A DNA stretch of 64,000 nt from Methanococcoides alaskense (GTDB lineage Archaea; Halobacteriota; Methanosarcinia; Methanosarcinales; Methanosarcinaceae): contig NZ_JAVDQI010000010.1 in the NCBI RefSeq assembly GCF_031454185.1, positions 1 through 64,000 on the forward strand, read 5' to 3'. The stretch's first letter is position 1. Every line of letters begins with the position of its first letter. A program made the translations under genes and the position numbers. Below, piece after piece: positions 9,642 to 18,164 of this stretch. The notes below the pieces were generated by a model, which saw nothing but the letters and a program-made list of their open reading frames with translations, was not told the origin of the DNA and made no database searches.

Positions 9642-10828
9642 AAGCTGTCATACTTGCGGCGGGAGAAGGCACCCGAATGCGCCCTTTGACATCATCCATT
9701 CCAAAGGTCATGCTTCCTGTCGCCAACAAGCCCATGTTAGAGCATATAGTGGATTCTGCCATCGAAGCAGGAATTGACGGATTCGTTTTTATCACAGGAT
9801 ATCATGAAGAAGTCATCGAGCAATATTTTGGAAATGGCGATAGATGGAATGTTATAATTGACCATGTCCATCAGGAAGAGCAACTTGGCACTGCAAACGC
9901 TATCGGATATGCAAAGGGTCATGTCAAAGACAAGTTCATAGTCCTGAATGGCGATGTACTGGTCAGTTCCGACCACATCAGCCACATGATCGAAAGGAAG
10001 GAAGATGCAGTAATAACTGTAAAACGTGTGGACAATCCATCGGATTTTGGCGTTATTGAAACTGATGGGAATAAGATCATAAATATTATAGAAAAGCCAG
10101 AGTTCCCACCAACAGACCTTGCAAATGCCGGAATCTATCTTTTCAGCGAAACCATCTTCGACCTTATCGAACAAACGACATTGTCACCAAGAGAGGAATA
10201 CGAGATAACCGATTCCCTCCAGATGCTCATCAACAGTGATGCAGATGTCGGATATGAGATACTGGAAGAAGAGTGGATAGATATCGGAAGGCCTTGGGAC
10301 ATGCTGGATGCGAACGCAGTCCTTTTAAACCGAATGGAACCTACCGTAAAAGGAGTCATTGAACCCAATGCCACCCTTATCGGGGATGTGAGTATTGGCA
10401 GAGGAACTCTGATACGCAATGGCGCATACATTATCGGACCGGTGATAATCGGAGATGATTGTGACATAGGACCTAATTGTTTCATACGCCCTTCAACTGC
10501 CATTGGAAATGATGTGCATATCGGAAATGCCGTTGAAGTGAAGAACAGCATAATAATGGATGGTACGAATATAGGACACCTCACGTATCTGGGAGACAGT
10601 ATTATAGGCCGAAAGTGTAATTTCGGTGCCGGAACTAAGGTTGCCAATCTACGCCATGATGGTAAGAACATCAAGGTGAAAATTAAAGGCAAACTAACGG
10701 ATTCTGGAAGAAGGAAACTTGGGGTCATAATGGGTGATGACGTTCACACAGGAATAAATTCCAGTATCAACGTTGGAACCGTTATGGAAAGTAGAAGCTA
10801 TACCAGACCCGGAGAGGTCGTTCGATAA
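9638..10828 (+). CDS. Bifunctional sugar-1-phosphate nucleotidyltransferase/acetyltransferase (GlmU-like, copy 2)
   Basis: A 396-residue paralogue of the protein at 5247, with canonical LAAGEGTRMRPLT and PKVMLPVANKPML at the N-terminus and a hexapeptide-repeat beta-helix from about residue 235. It starts at TTG (9638), fixed by AAGGAGG at 9624-9630, and overlaps the glmM stop by 4 bases. The intact nucleotide loop and position directly after glmM make it the better candidate for the UDP-GlcNAc-forming enzyme, taking glucosamine-1-P to GlcNAc-1-P and UDP-GlcNAc. UDP-GlcNAc feeds N-glycans and surface polysaccharide. Substrate preference remains an inference. Confidence 0.9.
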   Translation: MKAVILAAGEGTRMRPLTSSIPKVMLPVANKPMLEHIVDSAIEAGIDGFVFITGYHEEVIEQYFGNGDRWNVIIDHVHQEEQLGTANAIGYAKGHVKDKFIVLNGDVLVSSDHISHMIERKEDAVITVKRVDNPSDFGVIETDGNKIINIIEKPEFPPTDLANAGIYLFSETIFDLIEQTTLSPREEYEITDSLQMLINSDADVGYEILEEEWIDIGRPWDMLDANAVLLNRMEPTVKGVIEPNATLIGDVSIGRGTLIRNGAYIIGPVIIGDDCDIGPNCFIRPSTAIGNDVHIGNAVEVKNSIIMDGTNIGHLTYLGDSIIGRKCNFGAGTKVANLRHDGKNIKVKIKGKLTDSGRRKLGVIMGDDVHTGINSSINVGTVMESRSYTRPGEVVR

Positions 10829-10892
10829 CGCCGGATCTGTGTTGTTATTTATGTATTTAAGGTTGTACATACGGGTGATCTGATTGATAGAA

Positions 10893-12197
10893 ATGCAAAA
10901 AATAAGCGAACTTGCAGAGCAGATAGCAGATATTATAGAAGAATACAGCCATGCACGTGTTATTTCCCATAACGATGCGGACGGAATATCATCTGCTGCT
11001 ATCATCTGCCAGGCGCTCCTCAGGAAGAACATACCATATCACCTTACGATCGTAAGCCGGCTCGATGACAGTGTTGCCGAAATGGTCAATGAGACAACTA
11101 ATGAAGGAGATATCGTTATCTTCTGCGACATGGGCAGCGGTCAGCCAGATATCATTGGAAAGGTACTGCACGATACAATTGTCATCGACCACCATAAACC
11201 GGTCGGAGATTCACCTGCCAAGGCCATGATAAATCCGCATATGTTCGGCATCGATGGTGCTGTCCACCTATGCGGAGCTACCACTACATACCTAGTAGCA
11301 AAGGGGCTTGATCATGAAAATGTAGACCTTGCCGGCATTGCAATTGCAGGCGCAGTTGGGGATAAGCAGCTTTTTGAAACGGCGAACAAGATAATACTGG
11401 ACGAGGCTGTGGAAGCTGGAGTCGTTTCCATCAAGAAGGGATTGAAAGTAGGCAGTGGTGACATTGCAGAGATACTTGAGAATACACCCGAGCCTTATCT
11501 TGACATCACAGGAGATCGTGAAAAGATAGACAGTTTCCTTGACATGCTCGAGATACATGGCGACATCGAATCAATGGACAATGATAAACTGCAAAAGCTG
11601 ATATCGACCATTGTATTGAAGCTTACAAAAAGAGCAAGTCCTGAAGCTATCGATGCTGCTGTGGGTGACGTTTATGTTCTGAACAATGAAGTTGTGAAGA
11701 ACGTCTATGATCTTGTTGCCATAATGAACACTTGTGGAAAACAGAAAGTTCCAGGACTGGCACTCTCTCTTTGCATGAGAGACGATTCCACCCTTGACGA
11801 AGCAAAGGAAATGACCATCCAGAGCCAGAAAGCAATTGTCAATGATATAATTAAAGCTGAAGGACTATTGCAAAAGGGGAAGAGTATCTATTATCTGATA
11901 GGTGATGACCTCGAGTCCACAGGGATGATAGCAAGCACTGTCATACGATACATCCATCCCGATATGCCTTTTGTTGCCATTAACAAGGTGGAAGGTAAAG
12001 TGAAGATATCATCAAGAGGGACAAGAGAACTTGTTAGCAAAGGGCTTGACCTTGCATATGCCATGCGAACAGCGGCTGATGCGGTTGGCGGACAAGGTGG
12101 CGGACACAATATCGCATCCGGAGCTTCTGTAGAACCGGAAAAGATAGAGAAGTTCATTGCTCTTGTGGATGACATCGTTGCTGAACAGCTTTCCTGA
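10893..12197 (+). CDS. DHH-family phosphoesterase, archaeal RecJ-like
   Basis: A 434-residue DHH/DHHA1 protein, probably a single-strand-specific exonuclease of the GINS-associated/RecJ type. It shows SHNDADGISSA (motif I, near residue 25), the metal-binding DMGSG, and the namesake DHHKP near residue 100. The C-terminal DHHA1-type domain has SSRGTRE and the GGQGGGHNIASGA loop. Start choice is uncertain: ATG at 10893 is preferred, while TTG at 10884 is only 3 bases from the GGGTGAT ribosome binding site. The next genes, pcc1 and uracil-DNA glycosylase, are close or overlapping, giving a housekeeping operon for information processing. Confidence 0.88.
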   Translation: MQKISELAEQIADIIEEYSHARVISHNDADGISSAAIICQALLRKNIPYHLTIVSRLDDSVAEMVNETTNEGDIVIFCDMGSGQPDIIGKVLHDTIVIDHHKPVGDSPAKAMINPHMFGIDGAVHLCGATTTYLVAKGLDHENVDLAGIAIAGAVGDKQLFETANKIILDEAVEAGVVSIKKGLKVGSGDIAEILENTPEPYLDITGDREKIDSFLDMLEIHGDIESMDNDKLQKLISTIVLKLTKRASPEAIDAAVGDVYVLNNEVVKNVYDLVAIMNTCGKQKVPGLALSLCMRDDSTLDEAKEMTIQSQKAIVNDIIKAEGLLQKGKSIYYLIGDDLESTGMIASTVIRYIHPDMPFVAINKVEGKVKISSRGTRELVSKGLDLAYAMRTAADAVGGQGGGHNIASGASVEPEKIEKFIALVDDIVAEQLS

Positions 12198-12206
12198 TGT
12201 GAGAAC

Positions 12207-12446
12207 ATGAAAATATCCACCACTCTTGAGTTTATCAGTACTGATGCACCCAGCATCGCTGAAAAGGTCGCCCTTTCATTGAAACCGGACAATCTCTCGA
12301 ACATGGGAACTGAGATCGGAGAGGGAAAAGCTGTTATTACGATCAGGACCGAGAAGATATCATCCCTGATAGCAACTGTTGATGATCTCTTGATGAACGC
12401 AAAGATAGCTGAAGATGTGATATGTGAGATAGAGGACAAAGAATGA
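12207..12446 (+). CDS. pcc1: KEOPS complex subunit Pcc1
   Basis: A 79-residue protein of the CTAG/Pcc1 family. In archaea Pcc1 is the dimerising subunit of KEOPS, which makes the threonylcarbamoyl-adenosine modification (t6A) at position 37 of tRNAs with Kae1, Bud32 and Cgi121. The sequence fits the family in length, in the pattern of alternating strands and helices, and in the SLKPDNLSNM segment typical of archaeal Pcc1. It begins 9 bp after the RecJ-like gene and overlaps the uracil-DNA glycosylase by the ATGA at 12443. The other KEOPS genes are not in this window. Confidence 0.82.
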   Translation: MKISTTLEFISTDAPSIAEKVALSLKPDNLSNMGTEIGEGKAVITIRTEKISSLIATVDDLLMNAKIAEDVICEIEDKE

Positions 12447-12997
12447 AAAACGAATGGACAACATTAGAGGATGTGGAGAAGGACATCCTTGATTGTACAG
12501 CATGCCCTCTTTCTGAAACGGTCATTAACAAGGTCGTACGCAAAGGTTCGGATGAGCCGAAAGTGCTTTTCATAGGTGAAGCACCAGGGAAGAACGAAGA
12601 CGAAACAGGCGTGCCTTTCTGTGGTCGTGCAGGGAAGATACTGGATGAGCTTATTGAATATATGGGACTTGAAAGTTCTGACTGGGCTGTCATCAATACT
12701 ATCAAGTGCAGGCCACCAAATAACCGCAATCCCAACAAAAAGGAGCTGGATTGCTGTAAACCTTTCCTGACCAGACAGATCCAACTGCTTGACCCGAACC
12801 TTATAGTCCTGCTTGGGAACACTGCAGAGAAAGCATTTTGCAGTGGCCATAAGATGGACTGGGGAGCTGTTGAGATGCTTGAAGGCAAGAATGTACTGAA
12901 GATATTCCATCCGGCAGCATTGATCTATACAAGGTCAAGGACAGAAGACCAGCATAGATTCCTTGATGAGAATCGCCATCTCTGGGAAAATGAATGA
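12443..12997 (+). CDS. Uracil-DNA glycosylase, family 4 (Fe-S)
   Basis: Removes uracil formed by cytosine deamination in DNA, starting base-excision repair. The 184-residue protein has the family-4 features: CTACPL near residue 14 and further cysteines for a 4Fe-4S cluster (KCRPPNNRNP, LDCCKPF), motif A GEAPGKNEDETGVPFCGRAG near residue 47, and motif B FHPAALIY near residue 156. In most relatives the residue after PF is Val or Cys, so PFCG is normal. It is translationally coupled to pcc1. Length is slightly below the usual 190-200 residues. It is likely constitutive housekeeping repair. Confidence 0.93.
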   Translation: MKNEWTTLEDVEKDILDCTACPLSETVINKVVRKGSDEPKVLFIGEAPGKNEDETGVPFCGRAGKILDELIEYMGLESSDWAVINTIKCRPPNNRNPNKKELDCCKPFLTRQIQLLDPNLIVLLGNTAEKAFCSGHKMDWGAVEMLEGKNVLKIFHPAALIYTRSRTEDQHRFLDENRHLWENE

Positions 12998-13170
12998 TCA
13001 TATTCATTCCAGTATCCACCTGCTTTTGTTGGAAAAATTATTAAATCTAAAGCCTATTTCATAACTGTTCGTTAGCGATCAGATCCAATTAATTAGACCA
13101 CTATTTACTAATTATCAGAAATAGTATGAGTGGTCCATCTTATCACGGTCAGTTTCAAGAGGAAAAATGT

Positions 13171-14679
13171 ATGGAACTTAAATTCAATCTTAAAGGAGCA
13201 TTCAAAACCAGTGCCGACCCAACCGGTGCAAAGGAAGTTATTGCCCAGTATTTTGATGAGGCAAACAATACCATCCTTAAAAAAGGAGCACCTGAAGGAC
13301 AGGGAGCGAAGATAACACAATGGGATATTGTGGACGGAAGTATCGAGCTCACCATTGAATCCGGAAGGTATGTCAGGGCACACGATGCAATAATGCGCCT
13401 GAAAAAGCCACTTGCTGCCAAGCTTGGAAAGGATTTCCGTATCGGCATTCGCGGTGTCGATGTCAAGGAGTTTACTATAACAATGCCATCGGAAGGGGAA
13501 ATTGGCAATATGAACATCCCTCACGTGAGCAATATCTCAAAAGTCGAGGGTGGCCTTATTCTTGAGCTGGATGTTGGAGAATCCGAGCTTGAGAGACGTA
13601 TTCCTGACAGGATACTTACCCTTATGGAAGAGAAGGTCAGGGCAAAGGATTATGGCGGCAAAGCGGAACACTGGCAGATCCTCTGGGAAAGTGACAAGAA
13701 GGAACACACGTTCGCCGGAGACCCTACTCAGGAAATGATGAAACATGGATGGATCAAGCGGGGTGCAAGCCGTGGTCAATGGATACACGGCCCGCAGTCC
13801 ACAAAGATGTTCAGGACATTTGAGAAGATAGTCTATGATGAGCTTCTTGAACCTCTTGGATACAGAGAAATGATCTTCCCGAAACTTGTTCCATGGGAGG
13901 TCTGGCAGAAATCCGGTCATGCAAAGGGTGTCTACCCTGAGATATACTATGTATGCCCCCCAAAGACAAGGGACCCTGCATACTGGGAAGAGGTATCCGA
14001 CCATTACAAGGTCACACATGAAGTGCCTACCGAGCTTATCAAATCAAAGATCGGTGACCCCATCGGTGGCCTGTGTTATGCACAGTGCCCACCTTTCTGG
14101 ATGTATCTGCAGGGAGAGACCATACCTACCGAGGAGTTCCCAATAAAGGTCTTTGACAAGTCCGGAACATCACACCGCTATGAGAGTGGCGGAATTCACG
14201 GCATGGAACGTGTGGACGAGTTCCACCGTGTAGAGATAGTATGGCTCGGTACCAAGGAGCAGGTCATTGAGACAGCCAAGAAGCTGCATGAGAGATACAT
14301 GCACATATTCAATGAGATACTTGACCTCGAATGGAGAAAGGCCTGGGTAACCCCATGGTTCATGGCACAGGAAGGGCTTACAGGGCTTTCTGAGCAGGGT
14401 GAGGCAGGTACCACCGACTATGAGGCACCAATGCCATACAGAGGAGATGACGGGGAATGGCTGGAGTTCCAGAACGTCAGTATCAATGGCAATAAGTATC
14501 CATCAGGTTTCAATGTGAAATCCCAGACCGGTGAAGAACTGTGGTCTGGTTGTTCAGGTGTAGGACTTGAACGCTGGGCATCTGCGTTCTTTGCACAGAA
14601 GGGACTAGACCCCGTAAACTGGCCAGAGGAGTTCAGAAAAAGGGTAGGAGAGGTACCAAAGGGAATTCGCTTCCTGTGA
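13171..14679 (+). CDS. serS: Seryl-tRNA synthetase, type 2 (methanogen-type)
   Basis: Charges tRNA-Ser. At 502 residues it matches the rare type 2 SerRS found in methanogenic archaea, which has a zinc ion in the active site and an unusual N-terminal tRNA-binding domain, rather than the standard coiled-coil SerRS. The start at 13171 (MELKFNLKGAF) is preferred over 13126 because GAGG precedes it and the length then equals that of the Methanosarcina enzyme. SGGIHGMERVDEFHR and the late FQNVSINGNKYPSGF and GVGLERWASAFFAQ segments belong to the catalytic core. It is a single gene with upstream AT-rich promoter sequence. Confidence 0.95.
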   Translation: MELKFNLKGAFKTSADPTGAKEVIAQYFDEANNTILKKGAPEGQGAKITQWDIVDGSIELTIESGRYVRAHDAIMRLKKPLAAKLGKDFRIGIRGVDVKEFTITMPSEGEIGNMNIPHVSNISKVEGGLILELDVGESELERRIPDRILTLMEEKVRAKDYGGKAEHWQILWESDKKEHTFAGDPTQEMMKHGWIKRGASRGQWIHGPQSTKMFRTFEKIVYDELLEPLGYREMIFPKLVPWEVWQKSGHAKGVYPEIYYVCPPKTRDPAYWEEVSDHYKVTHEVPTELIKSKIGDPIGGLCYAQCPPFWMYLQGETIPTEEFPIKVFDKSGTSHRYESGGIHGMERVDEFHRVEIVWLGTKEQVIETAKKLHERYMHIFNEILDLEWRKAWVTPWFMAQEGLTGLSEQGEAGTTDYEAPMPYRGDDGEWLEFQNVSINGNKYPSGFNVKSQTGEELWSGCSGVGLERWASAFFAQKGLDPVNWPEEFRKRVGEVPKGIRFL

Positions 14680-14702
14680 TATCCCTTTCATGTACCGATT
14701 TA

Positions 14703-14842
14703 TTTATATATAGACGCCTACAGTATAGGCACGCTATTAATTAACCTATCAAACGGGAATTTTACCGGTCAGAATCACGAACATCATATCTTCGTTCGAT
14801 CAAGGAATTGGTCGAACACATCAATAATAATCACACAGGAGG
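14703..14842 (+). promoter_or_regulatory. rps3ae promoter, leader palindrome and RBS
   Basis: TTTATATATAG at 14703-14713 is a good TATA box. It lies 136 bases before the gene, so a leader of about 110 nt is expected. In the leader, GTTCGA (14794-14799) and TCGAAC (14812-14817) form an inverted repeat that would make a hairpin just before the AGGAGG at 14837-14842. Such a hairpin could serve autoregulation of ribosomal protein synthesis, which is speculative. Confidence 0.4.
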
Positions 14843-14848
14843 AATTAC

Positions 14849-15610
14849 TTGGCTAAAAAGAGAGTACAAAGGAAATTAGATAAGTGGAAATTAAAACAGT
14901 GGTATAACATCGTAGCACCAAAGTTCATTGGTAGCAACCACATCGGTTTAACTCCAACTGACGATCCGGAAAGTCTTATTGGTCGTATTGTAGAAACCAC
15001 CGTTGGCGAACTTACCAACGATTTCTCAAAACACAACATAAAACTTAAGTTAGAGATCGACAACGTCACAGGCGATGTTGCAAATACAAGGTTCATCGGT
15101 CACGAGATCACAACCGACTACCTCCGTTCCATTGTAAAACGCCAGACATCCAGGATCGACACTAACCTTAATGTCAAGACAAAGGATGGCTACAAGATCA
15201 GGGTTAAACCTATCTGCTTCACTGTAAAGAGAGCAAGGACAAGCCAGATCAAGGCACTCAGGGACATCATGACCGAAACAACAGCAAAGCGCGCATCTGA
15301 ACTCGACTTCGAGCAGTTTGTCGAAGAGGCTATTGTCGGTAAACTTTCCGCAAACATATACAGGAAAGCAAAGTCCATTTATCCACTCAGAAGAGTAGAG
15401 ATCAGGAAGACCGAAGTTCAGGTAGTTCCTCCACATCGCATGGCAGTCGCATCTATTACACCTGTTGAACCAGTTGTAACTGAAGCACCTGTTGAAGAAG
15501 TTGTAGTTGAAACACCTGTTGAAGAAGTTGTAGCTGAAACACCTGTTGAAGAAGTTGTAGCTGAAACACCTGTTGAAGAAGTTGCACCTGAAAAACCTAC
15601 TGAAGAGTGA
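14849..15610 (+). CDS. rps3ae: Small-subunit ribosomal protein eS1 (S3Ae)
   Basis: Component of the archaeal 30S subunit. The 253-residue protein starts at TTG 14849 with AGGAGG at ideal spacing; other features are a basic N-terminus (AKKRVQRKLDKWK) and the eS1 core through about residue 200. The C-terminal tail (about 212-253) is unusual: an 11- or 10-residue unit with the core ETPVEEVV is repeated about four times, encoded by a near-perfect 30-bp DNA repeat at about 15,490-15,590. The tail is acidic and probably disordered. Tails of this type vary between species, so I expect it to be dispensable for ribosome assembly. Confidence 0.95.
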   Translation: MAKKRVQRKLDKWKLKQWYNIVAPKFIGSNHIGLTPTDDPESLIGRIVETTVGELTNDFSKHNIKLKLEIDNVTGDVANTRFIGHEITTDYLRSIVKRQTSRIDTNLNVKTKDGYKIRVKPICFTVKRARTSQIKALRDIMTETTAKRASELDFEQFVEEAIVGKLSANIYRKAKSIYPLRRVEIRKTEVQVVPPHRMAVASITPVEPVVTEAPVEEVVVETPVEEVVAETPVEEVVAETPVEEVAPEKPTEE

Positions 15611-15626
15611 TCTTCAAAATATATAT

Positions 15627-15659
15627 GGTGGCCTTTCGGTCACCGCTTTAACCTTTTTT
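15627..15659 (+). terminator. Terminator of rps3ae
   Basis: GGTGGCC and GGTCACC (15627-15644) form a seven-pair stem with a TTTC loop and one G-U pair. A run of T residues follows at 15654-15659. It lies 17 bases after the stop codon. Confidence 0.65.
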
Positions 15660-15691
15660 GACTTCTTATAAGTTATTTCAATTCGGACACA

Positions 15692-16036
15692 TCAGATCAA
15701 TAGAATGATGATCCAGAAAATGCATCCGAAAACTGCTGTAGCATAAGCTTTTTTCAGGAAAGAGAATAACATTTGACGCCCTTCCAGCTTTTCCATAATA
15801 ACATTCTGGAATTTCACAATTGAAATGATAGCTGAGAATATTACAAGCTTTATCCCAATTGTAAAAGTCATTGATCCTGTAACCATTTCCAAACCTAAGA
15901 GCTGCTGCTCAAAATGTGACCCGAAAATAGAAACAAAAAGAAGGAACCAGCCAATAATACCAAAAATGAATGCAGCGACCCTAAGCTTTACACCATAATA
16001 CCTTTTCCACTTACCCCAATCCATACTACCACTCAA
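15692..16036 (-). CDS. Small integral membrane protein
   Basis: A 114-residue protein of unknown function with three predicted membrane helices: about residues 20-40, 55-75 and 93-112. A charged cytoplasmic loop (KFQNVIMEKLEGRQ) lies between the second and third. I recognise no family. It is convergent with rps3ae and lies downstream of gltX on the same strand, but a strong hairpin at 16050-16070 separates them, so readthrough is probably limited. An internal ATG five codons in (MDWGKWKRYYG) is an alternative start. Confidence 0.65.
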   Translation of the reverse strand: MSGSMDWGKWKRYYGVKLRVAAFIFGIIGWFLLFVSIFGSHFEQQLLGLEMVTGSMTFTIGIKLVIFSAIISIVKFQNVIMEKLEGRQMLFSFLKKAYATAVFGCIFWIIILLI

Positions 16037-16049
16037 AATTAAAAAGCAA

Positions 16050-16070
16050 GAGACCGGAAAGACCGGTCTC
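16050..16070 (-). terminator. Terminator of gltX
   Basis: GAGACCGG and CCGGTCTC make a perfect 8-bp stem around an AAAGA loop. Read on the minus strand, the hairpin is followed by TTGCTTTTTAATTTT, so it terminates the gltX transcript, 18 bases after the gltX stop codon. Confidence 0.65.
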
Positions 16071-16087
16071 GTTCATACACTTTGAAC

Positions 16088-17797
16088 TTACTTGTGGGTG
16101 AAATAAGCGACAACGCCATCATCCACAGAATCGATACGGCAGAAGCCAAATCTTTCGAACTGAACAACATTGTCAAGTTCATCCACGATCTGCTTTTCAC
16201 CTATACCGATAAATTCACCTTGTGGAGCAAGTACTTTCACAGGAATACCATCTTCAGGCACCCAGTGGATTATACGCATCTTGTTGCTCTTTGCATCTTC
16301 CATTGAATCACCGATACATTTACATTTCAACGGTGATACAGAAGTGATCTCGATATTATACAGGTCTTTCATACGCAACATATCGCCCACTTCAGCAGAC
16401 TCGATATCGCTCTTGCATACCAGCAACTTTGAACCGATATCAATGCAACGCACTCCCCTATCCTCAGAAGGATGAAGGGATGGATTCACAGTGCAACATA
16501 CCGCATCCTCGACATCAAGCTCCACAGGGTCCCACACAAAGAAGTACCTGTTAGCAATAGTGTCGATGATCTTCCTGTTCTCCGCATAGAGAGTGTCCAT
16601 GCTGAGACTGACATCAGTTTCACCAACGCCCATATCGATCATGAACTTACGGATAGCTTCAGGCTTGATACCCCTTCTTCTGAGAGCACGAAGCGTAGGC
16701 AACCTTGGATCATCCCAACCGGAGTATTCGCCATCCTCGATGGACTGGCGCAAACCACTTGTGCTGAACTTACCGAACTCATGCATTTTCACACGGCCCC
16801 AATGAGTTGTCTTCGGATATTCCCAGCCCAGATAATTATAGATATAGCCCTGACGTTTTTCACTGTCCATCAGGTCCTTACCACGGATAATATGGGTCAT
16901 ACCAAGCACATGGTCCTCGATTGCACCCTCGAAATCAAGCAATGGCCATACGACATATTTATCGTCAACTTCAGGCCGGGGATGAGCTGTCTTTACTATC
17001 CTGAAAGCACCAAAATCACGTATTGCAGGGTCTTTATGTTCGATATCGGTCTTTATCCTCACGACCGCAGCCTTCTCCTCATATTCGCCTGCAAGCATCT
17101 TGTCCCAGTGCTCAAGATTCACTTCCGGTGCATGGTCCCTATGAGGACATGGCTCCTTAGCATCCTTGAACTTCTTGAAGTCACCTCCTTCACAGAAACA
17201 CACATAAGCGTGTCCCATCTCGAGGAGCTGTCTCGCATAGTCATAATAGACCTCCATATTGTCAGAAGCGATGACCACCTCATCCGGTTTTGCATCAAGC
17301 CACTCGCAATCCTCGAGGTACCAGTCATATGCTTCAAGCATAGGACGCTTGGTCTGAGGATCTGTGTCATCAAATCTAATGATGAACTTGCCACCATACC
17401 TCTTGACATATTCCGAGTTCACAACGATACCACGGGTACTACCAAGAGTTGGCGGTCCATTCGGATTCGGTGCAAACCGCATTACAACGCTCTCGCCTTC
17501 CTTGACATCCAGAGGCTTAAGCCCTTTATCAGGCTCCTTTTTCGTGTTCAGCTCCTCAATAAGTTCAGGCGCTATCACTTCAAGTCTTGCCTGCCATTCT
17601 TCAGGCCCCTCTTTCATGACCTCATCAAGGACATGCTGAATAACAGGACCAACCTCTTTTGAAAGAGGACGAAGATGAGGACATGAACCCATGACCTTTC
17701 CCATAACAGCTCCAAGTTGAGGTGCTTTTCCATATTTAACAGCGTTTTGAAGCGCAAATTTCTCGATAGTAATCTTATCTTCATCACTTAAGGTCAT
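16088..17797 (-). CDS. gltX: Glutamyl-tRNA synthetase (archaeal, non-discriminating type)
   Basis: Charges tRNA-Glu and, in archaea lacking GlnRS, also tRNA-Gln for later amidation by GatDE. The 569-residue protein has the class I HIGH-equivalent segment in RFAPNPNGPPTLGSTRG (near residue 108), RFDDTDPQTKRP following it, and a KMSKS-type region around EFGKFSTSGLRQ. An archaeal N-terminal extension of about 100 residues precedes the Rossmann core. The C-terminal anticodon domain is the beta-barrel (GlnRS-like) type. GAGGGT precedes the ATG. The long plus-strand frame at 16472-17662 is the shadow of this gene. Confidence 0.96.
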   Translation of the reverse strand: MTLSDEDKITIEKFALQNAVKYGKAPQLGAVMGKVMGSCPHLRPLSKEVGPVIQHVLDEVMKEGPEEWQARLEVIAPELIEELNTKKEPDKGLKPLDVKEGESVVMRFAPNPNGPPTLGSTRGIVVNSEYVKRYGGKFIIRFDDTDPQTKRPMLEAYDWYLEDCEWLDAKPDEVVIASDNMEVYYDYARQLLEMGHAYVCFCEGGDFKKFKDAKEPCPHRDHAPEVNLEHWDKMLAGEYEEKAAVVRIKTDIEHKDPAIRDFGAFRIVKTAHPRPEVDDKYVVWPLLDFEGAIEDHVLGMTHIIRGKDLMDSEKRQGYIYNYLGWEYPKTTHWGRVKMHEFGKFSTSGLRQSIEDGEYSGWDDPRLPTLRALRRRGIKPEAIRKFMIDMGVGETDVSLSMDTLYAENRKIIDTIANRYFFVWDPVELDVEDAVCCTVNPSLHPSEDRGVRCIDIGSKLLVCKSDIESAEVGDMLRMKDLYNIEITSVSPLKCKCIGDSMEDAKSNKMRIIHWVPEDGIPVKVLAPQGEFIGIGEKQIVDELDNVVQFERFGFCRIDSVDDGVVAYFTHK

Positions 17798-17864
17798 CTA
17801 AATACCCTCATAGGATCAAATGAATTATTGAACATAATAAATTATAATTAAAAGCAAAGATCGA

Positions 17865-18164
17865 TCAGAACTTAAACCCGATCTGCCTTATCTGTGTTAG
17901 CTTCTCCAGTATATTACCTATATTATCCTCGAACTTCCCAATGAAATCTTCTGCAAGATCTCCGGCAGTAGCACCATGAGATGATGGCTTTATGAGATGT
18001 TCCTGTTCAAGGACACGCAAAGAATATCTGACCTTATGCGTAGGCATCCCTGTCTCTTCAGCAAGTTTTAATATACCGATAGGCCCCTTCTCAATGACCT
18101 TTTTAAGAACAAGCAAATGTCGTTCAGTAAGCTCAAGTTCTCTGTTGATCTGGTCAAATAGCAT
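17865..18164 (-). CDS. Archaeal winged-helix DNA-binding protein
   Basis: A 99-residue protein. Residues 10-60 form a winged helix-turn-helix: ELTERHLLVLKKVIEKGPIG, then ILKLAEETGMPTHKVRYSLR as the recognition region, then a wing (EQEHLIKPS). The C-terminal 30 residues are helical and may dimerise. It is likely a transcription factor of the type conserved in Methanosarcinales. Its start overlaps the stop of the FAH-family gene by one base, so the two are coexpressed; whether it regulates that gene is unknown. Target sites cannot be read from this sequence. Confidence 0.75.
   Translation of the reverse strand: MLFDQINRELELTERHLLVLKKVIEKGPIGILKLAEETGMPTHKVRYSLRVLEQEHLIKPSSHGATAGDLAEDFIGKFEDNIGNILEKLTQIRQIGFKF

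Noticed and set aside
16472..17662. 396-codon plus-strand frame
   Set aside because: It lies fully opposite gltX, whose class I synthetase motifs are unambiguous; it is a shadow frame.
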